From contig NC_052478.1 of assembly GCF_009730915.1 (NCBI RefSeq), forward strand, positions 21,866,387 to 21,930,386: DNA of 64,000 nucleotides, read 5' to 3'. Source of the DNA: Dioscorea cayenensis subsp. rotundata (lineage: Eukaryota; Streptophyta; Magnoliopsida; Dioscoreales; Dioscoreaceae). Positions within the stretch are counted from its first letter, which is position 1. The number at the start of each line of letters is the position of its first letter. The notes under the pieces were generated by a model, which worked only from the letters and a program-made list of their open reading frames with translations, did not search any database and was not told where the DNA came from. Made by a program: the position numbers and the translations under genes. Positions 26,224-37,576 of this stretch are shown here, one piece after another.

Positions 26224-26816
26224 GAATGTCAAAACAACTTGAATTTTTTCTATTTTTCAGAATCTATAGTTCATTTTTGTGAAATCAAAAATTATAATAG
26301 AAATCGAAATATGGATGTGCGTTTGTCTTAGGAGGTTGTTACATTAACCAAAGTCCAAAACAACTACAACACTGAAGACTTGAAAGTGAATGAAACAGTA
26401 AGATCAAGGTGTGACCCTTGTTCATTAGTGTTTCAATTCAGCAAGCATGTGAACATCAAAATTCGAATAATCTCGCTTGTTCTTGAGAAATTATCTCAAG
26501 ATTGCTACACGAGGAACACAACTTGGAAGTCTTAGTAAAGAGAACCAGAAGCTCAACTAAAGTTTTGCCATTTTGACTCTTACCTATGAAACAACACCTC
26601 AGGTGAAGTTTTCTATATGTTGTTCAATATGCTTTGGAAAATGTCTGATCCTCTATGAATAGCAGCAAATCATACCATTTAAGAAACTTTAGATTTCAAC
26701 CTTTAGGCCCTTGCAACTGCCGCTTCACCAGTGCAGTGTAGATGCCATATTCTTCTCGAGTAGTTCATCATGTGTACCGCTCTCAGCAATTTGACCATCA
26801 GAAATAACTGCAACTT
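26224..26816 (-). pseudogene. Duplicated tail of ABCB27 (last coding exon end plus 3' flank)
   Basis: This segment matches 29,703-30,284, the 3' flank and last roughly 40 codons of the complete ABCB27 gene, in the same orientation about 3.5 kb away. Shared landmarks include the minus-strand codons for [19 protein letters not shown] and, on the plus strand, GTAAGATCAAGGT and TTGTTCATTAGTGT. Homology ends abruptly at about 26,816, inside the exon. The copy has small indels against the intact gene (for example two extra bases after the ELLEKN codons) and no upstream exons, so it is a dead fragment from a local segmental duplication. Confidence 0.85.
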
Positions 26817-26932
26817 GTGGTTTTTCTCCTTGCAAATATATCATGAAAAAAGATTTGCTTTTATAGTATACCTTTTAATAAAACTCAATAAAAATAAATT
26901 TCATGGACTCTCCTTGAAATTAGATTTGTTTA

Positions 26933-26969
26933 TACACACACACACACGCATATATATATATATATATAA
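26933..26969. repeat. (CA)n/(TA)n microsatellite
   Basis: About seven AC units followed by about ten TA units. Confidence 0.9.
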
Positions 26970-27404
26970 ATATCATAAATGCTATTAAAATATATTATAA
27001 ATCAACAAAGTTTGGTGTAAGTGATAAAAAGAGATTGAATTCATCTCCCCTAGTTCTGAAACCAGAGAATACATTGTTTCCAGCCTATTATATTCTTGGA
27101 ATTTTAAAAAATGAAAATCTTGGAATGTCATTGAAATATAGCCATTTTGCAGTTTAGGTACTGAATTTTAATTTTAATTTTTTTTTTTTTTTTGTCATAT
27201 TTCGATTTCTCCATGATGAAAAAAAAAAAACCACTTGCAACCAGTGAAGAGAGCAAGAACGAGAGCAAAAATCCATAGTACATCATGGTATGGTAGTTAG
27301 TTGGGAGACAAAAACAGTAAAGAATAAACCACCAAAATACTATAATAGTGCTTTCATTAACTCCAATGAACTCTTCTTTTGCTATTTTAAAATTTAAAAT
27401 GGAG

Positions 27405-27770
27405 ACCGGTATAACGGTTTTTATTAAAGATTTTAAATTTAAAATAAAACTAGGGTTGAGTGAATGGAGCGTCTGGAGCTCCTGAAGGTTTGAGAGCGAA
27501 GCTTGCTGATCCTATCTCCTCCATCAAGCGCAGCTTAGAGTTCGCTGGACCTCGTTCTAAGAGGGTAGAGATCACTCTTACGTTTGAGGTGGATCAGGTC
27601 GGCGGTGAGGAGTAGCTTTTTGTATATTTTCTGGGTTATAAGGAGATCTGTTGTTCCTCTATTTTTGTTCATTTTTTATTTCCACAGCTAGTGGAAGGGT
27701 TGTTTGTTGTACCTTTTATTATTTTTATTTTAATGCATTTGGTTTATTCACCTTTTTTTTTTTAAAAAAA
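27405..27770 (+). mobile_element. 5'-truncated LINE (L1-type) 3' end
   Basis: The fragment ends in a TTTAATGCATTTGGTTTA-type 3' end that I associate with plant L1 LINEs, then a short T/A-rich tail. A 50-codon open stretch (RAKLADPISSIKRSLEF, up to a TAG at about 27,613) could be the end of a LINE open frame or carried-along exon sequence. The flanks carry a 9-base direct repeat AAAATGGAG at 27,396-27,404 and 27,771-27,779, consistent with target-primed insertion. Family assignment is from memory. Confidence 0.6.
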
Positions 27771-27814
27771 AAAATGGAGTTATTGAAATTAGAGTTATAA
27801 GTAGGGTACATATA

Positions 27815-27945
27815 ATAATCAAATAGAAAACAAATTCTATTGTTTAATTGTCTCCATGCTACCTTTCATTGAACTTCTTTCTATTGTTTCAACAATGATA
27901 TTCTAATTTAATAATTAACGTTTCAGTATTTTTCTTATTTTAATC
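27815..27945. repeat. Dispersed repeat, second copy at 37,441-37,576
   Basis: About 131 bases here align with the 136 bases just left of the N gap; shared blocks include TTTCTATTGTTTCAA and TAATTTAATAAT. The other copy is cut by the gap. Confidence 0.75.
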
Positions 27946-28080
27946 AAGTGGCTGAGCTATAGCACATTAAATTTTCCATGAAAAAATGAAACCTTTAAAA
28001 ATTTATTATTATATATATACACATGCTCAGAGACAACATTTATTTATTAAGGTTTAAAGTGTTAGTCATTGTTAATTTAG

Positions 28081-29240
28081 AAAACAAATTTTAATTTAGA
28101 ATGGTCCATGTGTTAGTCATTGATTAGCTCTTTTTATAAAGAATAATAGAAAATTGGATATCAAGAAACTTCATAAATAGGACATCTTATAAATCAATTT
28201 AAGATGGATGTATATTGACTTGCAAGTCAATGTCTTAATTATAAACTTGCTTTTTTGAAAATATAGTAGAAAAAAAAGGTAATTAATAAAAGTATCAATA
28301 AAAAAAGCTAATATTTTAATAATTTTAAAAGGTCCACTTATCATCTAAGTGATAATTAAACTCGATGTGATGTTTTAAAACTCATGTTAATGAATAGAAT
28401 TTTACATGAAATTATTTTAATAATTAAAAAAATATAAGAGTTATATTTTTTAAAAAAAATACCCAATAAGAAACTTCACATAGAGGGCAACTTATAAATC
28501 AATTCAATATTGATGTATAATGACTTGCAAGTCAATGTCTTCGTTATGAACTCTTCTTAGAAAATATAGGAGAAAAGTAAGTACTTAATAAAAGTATCCA
28601 TGAAAAAAACTAATATCTTAGTAATTTTTGAATAATAGATGACATAGTCGCTTTTTATATGAATATGAACAGATTAAAACCCTGACGATATACGATGTAT
28701 GCAGTATGAAAAATAAGTATAAGAATCCCGGGTGAACAGATGATATGAACAAGATGCATGAAAGCGATCACTGTGGGAAGGATTTGAACCCATGACCTCC
28801 CCCTTATACTTTGGTGTCATACTATTGGACTATCCAATGATTGACAATATCTTAGTAATTTTAAAAGATCCACTCATTGCCTAAATGATGACTAAATTTG
28901 ATGTGATGTTTTAAAACTCATATTGATGAACAAATTTTACATGAGATTATTAAAGAGGACAATTTATATTAAAAAAAAACCATGTGAAATCACATGGATG
29001 CGCATTAAAAAAACCTACCCAATAAGAAATTTCATATAGAGGGTAACTTATAAATCAATTCAACATGGATGTATATTGACTTGCAAGTCAATGTCTTCGC
29101 TTTTAAAGAGGACAACTTATAAATCAATTCACAGGGATGCAGACTGAGTTGCTGGTCAAAGTCTTAGTTATAAACTCTTCTTAGAAAATACAGTAGAAAA
29201 ACAAATTTTAATTTGGAGTGGTCTATGTGTTAGTTAACTC
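28081..29240. repeat. Tandem array, unit about 305-320 bp, with a palindromic core
   Basis: Units begin near 28,163, 28,468 and 29,023; once the SINE in the second unit is subtracted the period is about 305-320 bases. A shorter, more diverged piece follows near 29,110. Each full unit carries CTTATAAATCAATT, then a palindrome (perfect 18-mer ATTGACTTGCAAGTCAAT at 28,214-28,231 and 29,075-29,092; a 14-base core in the middle unit), then GATGTGATGTTTTAAAACTCA-like sequence in the two longer units. The array is framed by similar AAAACAAATTTTAATTT blocks at 28,081 and 29,197. No coding capacity. It could be the inside of a non-autonomous transposon; class unknown. Confidence 0.75.
28629..28845 (-). 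mobile_element. tRNA-derived SINE with 17-bp target-site duplication
   Basis: On the minus strand the element has an A-box TAGTCCAATAG (fits TRGYNNARNNG) and a B-box GGTTCAAATCC at tRNA-like spacing, which are pol III promoter parts, followed by a tRNA-unrelated body. It interrupts the second unit of the tandem array, and the direct repeat AATATCTTAGTAATTTT stands on both sides (28,612-28,628 and 28,846-28,862). The first array unit shows the empty site. Length about 217 bases. Insertion is younger than the array. Confidence 0.85.
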
Positions 29241-29702
29241 TCAATGTTGATGAGTTGGCAATATTTGTCAAATAATTATTTAAGTAGATTTAATGTTAGT
29301 GAGTGGCAAAGGTTTTTAAATTGTTTATAAAGTAATATAACTAAATATGAGATTTTCAGATCTATTTACTGTGAGTTTATTCGTTGGAGGAGTTACTTAT
29401 AAAAGATTGATATTTGATTGAAGCGATATATGAGGCAAAAATTTATATTTGGAGATTGATTAATTGAATTGATTGAAGTTATTTATGGAGGCTAATAAAA
29501 AATATTGATTGAAGATTTTTTTTTTTTGATAGTGCTGTATAATACAAGTGTCAAATCAAGTTGAAGATTCATTACAGATTATAAGCAGTTGTTAGAACTT
29601 CAATTGAAAACCATGTTTGGATGGTGAAAAATTTATAAATTTGAAAATTATATTGATTGAAAGCTATTTATAGTTAATTTTGTGAAATCTAGTGTAATTA
29701 AG
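29241..29702. other. AT-rich spacer, array to ABCB27 flank
   Basis: No gene or clear element. GATTGAAG-like and ATTGATTG-like words recur, suggesting decayed repeat sequence. Confidence 0.3.
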
Positions 29703-30160
29703 AGCATGAAAACAACTTGAATCTTCTATGTTCTTCAGAATTTATAGTTCATTTTGTGAAATCAAAAAACAGTAACACAAACCAAAATAATTTTCTTAGA
29801 TCTCTTTGAATTTATAGTTCAGAAATCTTTACACATCTAACATTGATTTCAAATGAAAGTTTAAGATGAACTATTAAGAGGTTGTTACATACACCAAAAA
29901 CACACTACAACAATTAAGACTTGTAGTGAATGAAGCAGTAAGATCAAGGTATGACACTTGTTCATTAGTGTGCTTCAATTGGGCAAACATGTGAACATTC
30001 AAATTCAAAGAATCTCACTGATTCTTGTGAAGTCTTAGTAAAGAGAACCAGAAGCACATTGAAACTAAACTTTAGGCGATGTTTCCTAATTGTTATTTGG
30101 TGTGCTTTCGGGAATGTTCGATCTCTATGAATAGTGGTAAATCATAGCATTGAAGGAAAT

Positions 30161-33100
30161 TTAGATTTCAACCTTCGGCGCTTGCAACTGCCGCTTCACC
30201 AGTGCGGTGTAGATGCCATTCTTCTCGAGGAGTTCATCATGTGTGCCGCTCTCGGCAATTTGACCATCAGAGATAACTGCAACTGTGTCTGCCGTTTTCA
30301 CCGTTGAGAGTCTATGTGCTATCACAAGCACAGTTCTTCCTTTCATTAGAGAATCCATTGCATCCTGCACAACCAACATGTATGAACTTCTTGTTTTGCA
30401 AAACTAATTATTAAACATGCCTGTCTTAATTATTTTGTGGTATGTATGTTACCTGAACCAGATATTCACTCTCAGCATCCAGAGCACTAGTAGCTTCATC
30501 AAGGAGGAGAATTCGGGGGTTCATCAGTAATGCTCTTGCAATAGCTATTCTCTGTTTTTGGCCACCCGAAAGTCTTATCCCTCGTTCCCCCACATGCGTT
30601 TTGTATTGGTCGGGAAATTTTGAAACAAATTCATGTGCATTTGCCATTTTCTGCCATTTCCATGAACAGGCTTCCGCATAAGAGAAATTCGAGAAGTACG
30701 AGAAAAGGGATGTAATTGGCATGACTTACAGCGGCATTCTCTATTTCAGTACTGCTTGCTTTGCCATCGAATCCGTAAGCAATATTCTCTTCAACGGAGC
30801 AATTGAAAAGAATTGGCTCTTGGCTCACAATGCTAACCTGCAAGAAAGTGATCTACATATTCACTTCTCTAATATGTTTGGCTACCGTACCAGTATTTTA
30901 AAGAAGCCATGTACCAAAAAATATACAAATATGGAGGATTATCAATAGTACTTTTGTAAGAACCTTATTCTGATTTTGTTTCAGAAATAAGAAAAAAATG
31001 GTAAGACTCACAAAGTGGTGGCATCTGTGAATGAAAGGATGAAGACAGAAATTTGCATAAAAATGATATGCAGATTACCTTTTTGTGAAGATGCTCATGT
31101 GATATTTCCACCAATGGGATACCGTTTATCAAGATTTTTCCCTTGAGAGGATCGTAAAACCGTTCGATTAAATTCGCTATTGTAGTCTGCAGCAAACATG
31201 AGATAGTCATAAGAAAGGCTGTCCATAATACAAGAATCTGTTATCTGGATAAACAGGTAACAAAGATGAGACCATGAATAATATTGATTACCTTGCCCCC
31301 GCCACTTGGTCCAACCAGCGCAACCTTCGAACCAGGCATCAGCTTTAGTGTAATACCCTGCAATTCATAAACATTTTGAGAGTTTTGAAGTATTTCTCTT
31401 GTCACATACATTCTGACTAGTTGGTGTGTTCAGCTTGTTAGTGAATTTTACTGTCTCAGTCACAATCTCCATCATGGATGATTGATTCTACTAGAACATG
31501 CATTTAACCAAGTAAATTACCCAAAACTAAAATGGTGTCTAATCTTATACAAGAATGTGATCTGTACATACCTTGAGCACCATATGACTAGGCCGAGAAG
31601 GATATGCAAACCAGACATCATCCAACTCTACGTCTCCATCTAATTCGCTGTAATCAAAACCAAGCCATTGTAGTGCAAAACTCTCGACTCTATTTGCAGC
31701 TTAATAATGTAAAATTCAGAACAAATTGGTAACAGACCCTAGTGGACATTTATCTCCTGATTTAGACATGGTGGAAACACGATCAAGAAGCTGAAAAACT
31801 CTTCTGCTTGCACCTGCGGCTTTCATTGCAGTTGTGTATACTCCCGATAATGCTGAGACAGATGAACCAACTGCAGATGTCCCGGAAGAAGACAATGTTT
31901 AAAAATGTAATTCATCTAAAATTAATTGCCCAAATCTGTCTTTCAGTATAGAGTTTTGTGGCCAGAAGGACCTGTAAGGCTGTATAATATAAATGATGTC
32001 AGATCACCAGTTGTCATGGACCCTGTGATAGTCAGGTTAGCACCATAAATCACCACAATAACAACGGACAATGTTGATGCTGCGTTCAGTCCACCAGAGA
32101 AAAGACCAACAACTTTCTGGAAAAAAACATTTCAGAATTCAATCATCAGAAAGTTTGAACTTTCAATTTTAAAAATATCCTCTTTCTCACATCAAGAACA
32201 AACTATAAAGAGAACTCACAGCTTGTTTGAGCCCAAGCTTCAATGTCTCATCTACTTTTTCTGAGTATCGTGAAATTTCGTAAGACTCTTGCGCAAATGA
32301 TCTGACTGTGCGTATAGCTCCGAAAGATTCCTGTATCGGAAAAATAAATGACATAAAATTCTCATGAATTAAGACAGTTTAGATCATTCCATCACTAAGC
32401 AACAAATTTGACATTAATCAGTGATATTATAGAGACAAACCTCAGCTATTGACGCAGCTACAGCGGCTGCAGCTTGAGTCTTATGGGATAGTTCACGAAG
32501 AAACCGTCCAAACTTACGAACAGCAACAGATATAGCAGGTACTATAACCAGAGCCAATACTGTTAAAATAGAAAACTTGTGAGCAAATCAGATTCTGGTG
32601 AAGAAATCATACATGCTACAGCAACATACATAATTTGTCACAAGATATGCATTCAACGAGTGAAAAATAAAATCTATAACCAATTTGCATTAGTATTAAT
32701 AATTTATAGAGTGGATCGATAGGGATAATTTCTTATTGTTTTCCTGCTTGTAAAATCTCGTCGCTCATATTCATTATGGCCAATCACTCAGCCAGAAATT
32801 AACCAAACATGCTCTGGATGAACATATGGTGCTTTTCAAATATCTCCTCTATGCAAAAACAGTGAAGATAATCTCTTCTGAACCCTGATTCGGCAATTAG
32901 GATACATCAAACTTTATAAGGATAAATGGAATAAAGGCCCTGGAATAATATGGATATTATATATTCCAGTGCATACAAATCTACATGCCCTCTTTGAGCA
33001 TTCAAATGTCTTAAAGACAAGATATTGTGCATAATTTTCATACCATTTTCAGAAGATATCCATCATAACAGCAAACACCGAATATGCAATATAAGTACTC

Positions 33101-35482
33101 ACAGGTCAATTTCCATGAGGTTGTAAACATAAAGCCAAGACCGATAAGTGTTGTGGTGAGATTACGTAGGGCTTCCGACAGATTGGTAGTTGCAGCATTT
33201 TTTATGATTTGTGTATCTTCAGATAGCCTACTTAGCAGTTCCCCAGTTCGCGTCACATCATAGAATGCTATTTCCTGACAAATAATTTTGAGGGATCAAT
33301 ATAAATCCCAATGAAATAAAATTGTGATAGTAATAGTTAATCCACATGATAACATTAGTCTCACTTGGTTTATAAGATGGCTGAACAAATCCTTCCTCAA
33401 ACGAGCAACTACCCTTTCACTAGCAGAATTGAACAACCATGCCCGAAGAGCAGCACAAACAGAGCTACAAAAGAAGACATGAAAACATTTTTATTCAATA
33501 GCATTCTACAGAGAAATATTGGGCCAGAAAACAAGTCAGAAGTTCACAAACAAACGAACTGACTGATTATATCTTTAGAATAGAACAAATATCTAAAAGG
33601 AAAAGACAAGACTTCCAGTTAACTTCTCTCAGTTCCATTCTTAATGATTTAGAGAACATCAACTATTTAGACCAATGAACAAGTTATTTACTCTACACAC
33701 AGCTATTTTATGCCAGCATCAGAACGCTCAGACATTGCAATCTGAGCCATCCAACTTTCCATTGCAGAAAAAATGAAATGGGAAAGGATTGAAAGGAAAC
33801 AAGATGAGTTAAAGAAGAAGAATGTTTCTAACAGCAAAGATGGTGAAACAATATGAGTTGGATCCAATGCATACACATAACTACATAATTCCAGCTGAAA
33901 TTTGAAAACCCCATTTCAATGACACCGGAACAAGATATTCACCCAATAAAAAAAAGAAGCAGAAAATCAAGATAAATTATAGATTCAATAGGAACCATCA
34001 GAACCATGTTTTTCCAGGCCAACGAAGGGTAAAATGCAAGAAATTATTCCTGAGCATACCCTACGAGAACTATCAGCACAATTTCTAAAATTGTGTTGTT
34101 CACATATTTTAGAGCTTGAGCTTTCTCTTCCGGCGTATTAACCTCTCCTGAGACAATGTCAATTATCTTCCCTCCATATTTTGGCTGCAACATAAAGAAG
34201 ACAACGATTGATACACGCTATACGGAATGTTGCAGTTTACACCAACTTAAGCCATGAAATGGCATTGTGCCATAGAAGAACAGATACTTGAACATAAAGG
34301 AATACCTACAATCAGAATACTAGTGGTAGACGCTATCAAAAGTGCTATGGTGGCAATAACCAATTTTCCTGCATCAGGTTTTGCCTGAAAGTAGAATAAA
34401 CCGAGAAAAGTTAACAACATCAATGAAATTCCACATGCCCCCGCAAAAAGTATGAAAATAGTTATCCCACTTACCAGCCTTACAACTCTACAAAATCCAA
34501 CATTTGCTGCCTGAAGGTTAGAAGACAATATTATCAGTTTATTCTTATCTGTAAAAACCAGAACAGAGAAGAAAAAACAAAAAAAAAAAGGAGAAAACTA
34601 TAGTCACCTGAACGGCACCACCCTCTTCCAGATCTGAAGGACCATTGGATGATTCCTAACATGTTGGATAACATTAGTTTTGTTTTGATAGATTTGAACC
34701 ATTGAAATACCAATAAACATCAACAAGTTTGATGTAATTCCTAAGCAAGGATAATGAAATTTCACGTAAGATGGATACTAGTTTATGAGTGACCAAAAGT
34801 AGAATCTCATTGAAGAAGCAGAAATACAGCAAGATCAGGAAAAAAAAATTGTGGCTTTCATTTGCCAAATGACATATCCAAAAGCTATAAGGTCAAGCAT
34901 GGATCATTCCATTAGACAAAAAAATCCAAGGGCTCCAATTGATGTACTAATAGTTGCAATCATCCAATATTGTAGAAAACATTAAAAAAAAAAAAATACA
35001 TCCTCATGCAATTTCACAAGGTGCACAATTACAAGAACAAAGAAAATAGTTGCTAGAGACCAAGAAAAGAAGAATTGAATTTTCAAAAATGATAAAAACA
35101 GACAATTCAACCGCCCTAATTCAAGAACTTGTCTAACAACTAATTAATCAATTGAATAATTAAGAAAAGCTATCTGTACATAACCACATGCATCAATACT
35201 TTAGGTACTAAAATCAAACACAATTACACCACACAAAAATACAAAACCGCATCAAACTTAAAAATAATTTTTTTTTTTTTAAAAAAAAACTCATTTGATT
35301 AAGAAACCTCAACCAAAATTATTTTTTTTAAAAAAAAAATACATCATAAGCAACAACAAGAACAGAAATCATCAAAAAGAAGTAAAAAATTCAGCACAAG
35401 ATGATGAGATGTATACCTCTTGTTGATTGAGCAGAGGGGTTCTGCTACTAGGGGAGCTCTTGATCCTAAGGTTCTTCCCCAT
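30161..35482 (-). CDS. ABCB27: ABC transporter B family half-transporter (ABCB27/ALS1, TAP2-like)
   Basis: Half-size ABC exporter. The Arabidopsis relative ALS1 sits in the vacuolar membrane and supports aluminium tolerance. Seventeen coding exons from 35417-35482 ([20 protein letters not shown]) to 30161-30364; internal ones are 34608-34655, 34475-34510, 34310-34384, 34060-34184, 33365-33464, 33103-33274, 32441-32559, 32220-32330, 31972-32116, 31738-31870, 31572-31647, 31292-31357, 31079-31186, 30730-30837 and 30453-30650. The sum is 1,890 bases (629 residues), phases agree and no break is seen. The transmembrane domain comes first ([49 protein letters not shown]). The nucleotide-binding domain follows with Walker A GPSGGGKTT (about residues 417-425), Q-loop VSQEPILFN, signature LSGGQKQR (about 524), Walker [16 protein letters not shown] and switch His in VIAHRLS. 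A broken copy of its tail lies at 26.2-26.8 kb. Confidence 0.96.
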
Positions 35483-36090
35483 AATAGACAAAGATACAAA
35501 CTTTGTTTGGAAGAGAGAGCAAGAGAGGGAGAGATTGGGAGATTAAGGAATGATTGAGCAATGAATGAATCAATTGGGATTTTTAAGGTTAAAATTGAAA
35601 TCAAATCACATGAAGAAGAAGCACATGTTGATGCTAAAGACTTGAGAAGTAATTAAAAAAGAAAATAAAAATGGTTTCTTGGAAGAGTGATTCATGGGCG
35701 TGCATGAGTGGGCCCATAATGTGGCTTTTGGCCTCTTGTCTTTCAGCAAGTGGGTGGGAATCTATGGCTTGTGACACCGCATTTTCTTTTTTATTTTTTA
35801 TTATTTATTAATATATATATATATATATATATATTTTTTCCAAACCCAAGTTTGAAGACATGGTGAATGAGGTATTAATTCCACGTATGTCCTCTGATTA
35901 ATTGGAAGCTTGTTCTTTTTGATATATTTTTTTCTTTTTGATATATTTTTTTTTTCAAAATTACTATTTAAATATTAATTTAGCTTATACACGATATTAA
36001 AAAAAGATTTATTTGTATATATATATATATATATATGAGCAATTAAACTGAATTTTAAAGGGCATATATAACATTTGATTTATTAAGAAG
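35483..36090. other. ABCB27 upstream spacer
   Basis: ABCB27 5' UTR and promoter, then AT-rich sequence with TA microsatellites at 35,811-35,834 and about 36,018-36,035. Confidence 0.45.
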
Positions 36091-36388
36091 TACTCCATCA
36101 GTTCCTAAATATATGTCATTTTAAGAAAAAATTTATTCTAAAATAGTTATTTTACAATATCAAGGCAATATTTATTTATTTTTTTTTTAAATTTTACCCA
36201 TCTTCAATTTTCAAAGTTATATAAATGAAGAGAGTAATATTTATAGTCCAAAAAAAAATACATGATTTAGAAAAAAAAGATAATTTAGTAATTTAGTTGT
36301 TTTTTATATTAAAATTTAGATAATTTAATACTATCCTTAATTCTTGTGTAATATCTTAAACGATATGTATTTAGGAACAGAGTGAGTA
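36091..36388. mobile_element. Stowaway-type MITE (Tc1/mariner)
   Basis: Terminal inverted repeats CTCCATCAGTTCCTAAATA at the left and the complement of TATTTAGGAACAGAGTGAG at the right, each bordered by TA, the mariner target duplication. Length about 294 bases, no coding content. The CTCC...GTTCCTAAATA ends are characteristic of plant Stowaway elements. Confidence 0.85.
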
Positions 36389-36613
36389 TTTCACTTTATC
36401 GGGCAAAAAATAGTAGCAATTAATTGTGCTGCATTAATATCTTGTTATATGAGCTATGTATTGGATGAATCGAAAGTGTTTAATTTTATTATATTATATA
36501 TATTTATTGATTGATTATTGATTTTTTTTTAATAATTTTAAATATTAATTTTTTAAGTTTTTTATGCTAGGTTTTTTTATTTTTAATAAATAAGGGATAT
36601 GTGCTCTCGTTAA

Positions 36614-36996
36614 AGGGCGTTCATTTCATTGTAAGTGAGGGGAAGTCAGAAAGTGAGAGGAGTGCCACTTCCCTGAAGTAGGGGAAGTGATATCACTTCC
36701 AGAACTTCTGTGTTCATTTGTCATAAAGTGAGAACAGAACTGAAAGATTTAGGTGTTGGATGAAATTCTATAAATTCAGAAAAGATTTTAGAAGTTAAAA
36801 AAATTAGTTTTTATAGATTAACTCACATTTTCCCATTTCAAATTGAAAAAAATCTTTGAAAGTGCTTTAGTTCAAAATCTATTTCGATCAAGTTTGAAAT
36901 ACTACCTCCACACTTCAAAGATAAACGAACATCGAGTGAAAAAAATCAGACCATTTCTCCTCACTTCTCCTATTTTTCTCTGAAATGAACGCGGCC
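36614..36996. mobile_element. Tourist-like MITE candidate (PIF/Harbinger)
   Basis: The left end AGGGCGTTCATTTCA pairs with the right end TGAAATGAACGCGGCC as an inverted repeat, and TAA stands on both sides (36,611-36,613 and 36,997-36,999), the three-base duplication expected of PIF/Harbinger. About 383 bases, no open frame. The 5'-most few bases of the left repeat are eroded. Confidence 0.65.
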
Positions 36997-37440
36997 TAAG
37001 AAAGTAAAAACAAAAGCAATGTTAATATCTCAGGACATTTGCTATTATATTGGAAGAACATTGAAGTTTAATTTTAAGTTCTCTTTAAAATAAATATTTT
37101 ATATAAAAAATTTAATTTGTTAGTTGTGCAAAAATTGAGTGGAAAGGTCTCATGCATGTACTGTGAATTATTGAATTTTGTTCGGCCTTAAATGAAAAGA
37201 TAGTCCAACTTTTCCAAATAGTACCCTGATGATTGCGTGAAGTTGCTATTGCAAGCTCTATTCTTACAATGAGTCCAATGAGTGACACGTAACCATAAAC
37301 CAACTTTGTATTGGTGTACCATGAGGACGAAACCTTGACATTTCCAATGGATGGTGTAGCGAGAGAAAAGAATGTCCATGAAGACTCTTTGGAGTTCAAA
37401 AGTCCAAGATCTCAATTATCAAGGACTTCCCATCCGTTTA
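36997..37440. other. Spacer left of the repeat and gap
   Basis: No recognisable gene; the two overlapping minus-strand open frames at 37,112-37,415 have no known similarity. Confidence 0.35.
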
Positions 37441-37576
37441 ATAATCAAATAAAAAACTAATTTATAATTAATTTACATTTGACTCCATGGTACCTTTCCT
37501 TGTACTTTTTTCTATTGTTTCAAAAACAGCACTGTAATTTAATAATCAATGTTTCACTGTTTCTCTGATTTTAATC
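37441..37576. repeat. Dispersed repeat copy truncated by the N gap
   Basis: Partner of 27,815-27,945; similarity runs to the last known base before the gap. Confidence 0.75.

Noticed and set aside
28778-28845. tRNA gene on the minus strand
   Set aside because: The B-box and A-box are there, but the cloverleaf arms do not pair and the segment is bounded by a target duplication; it is the head of a SINE.
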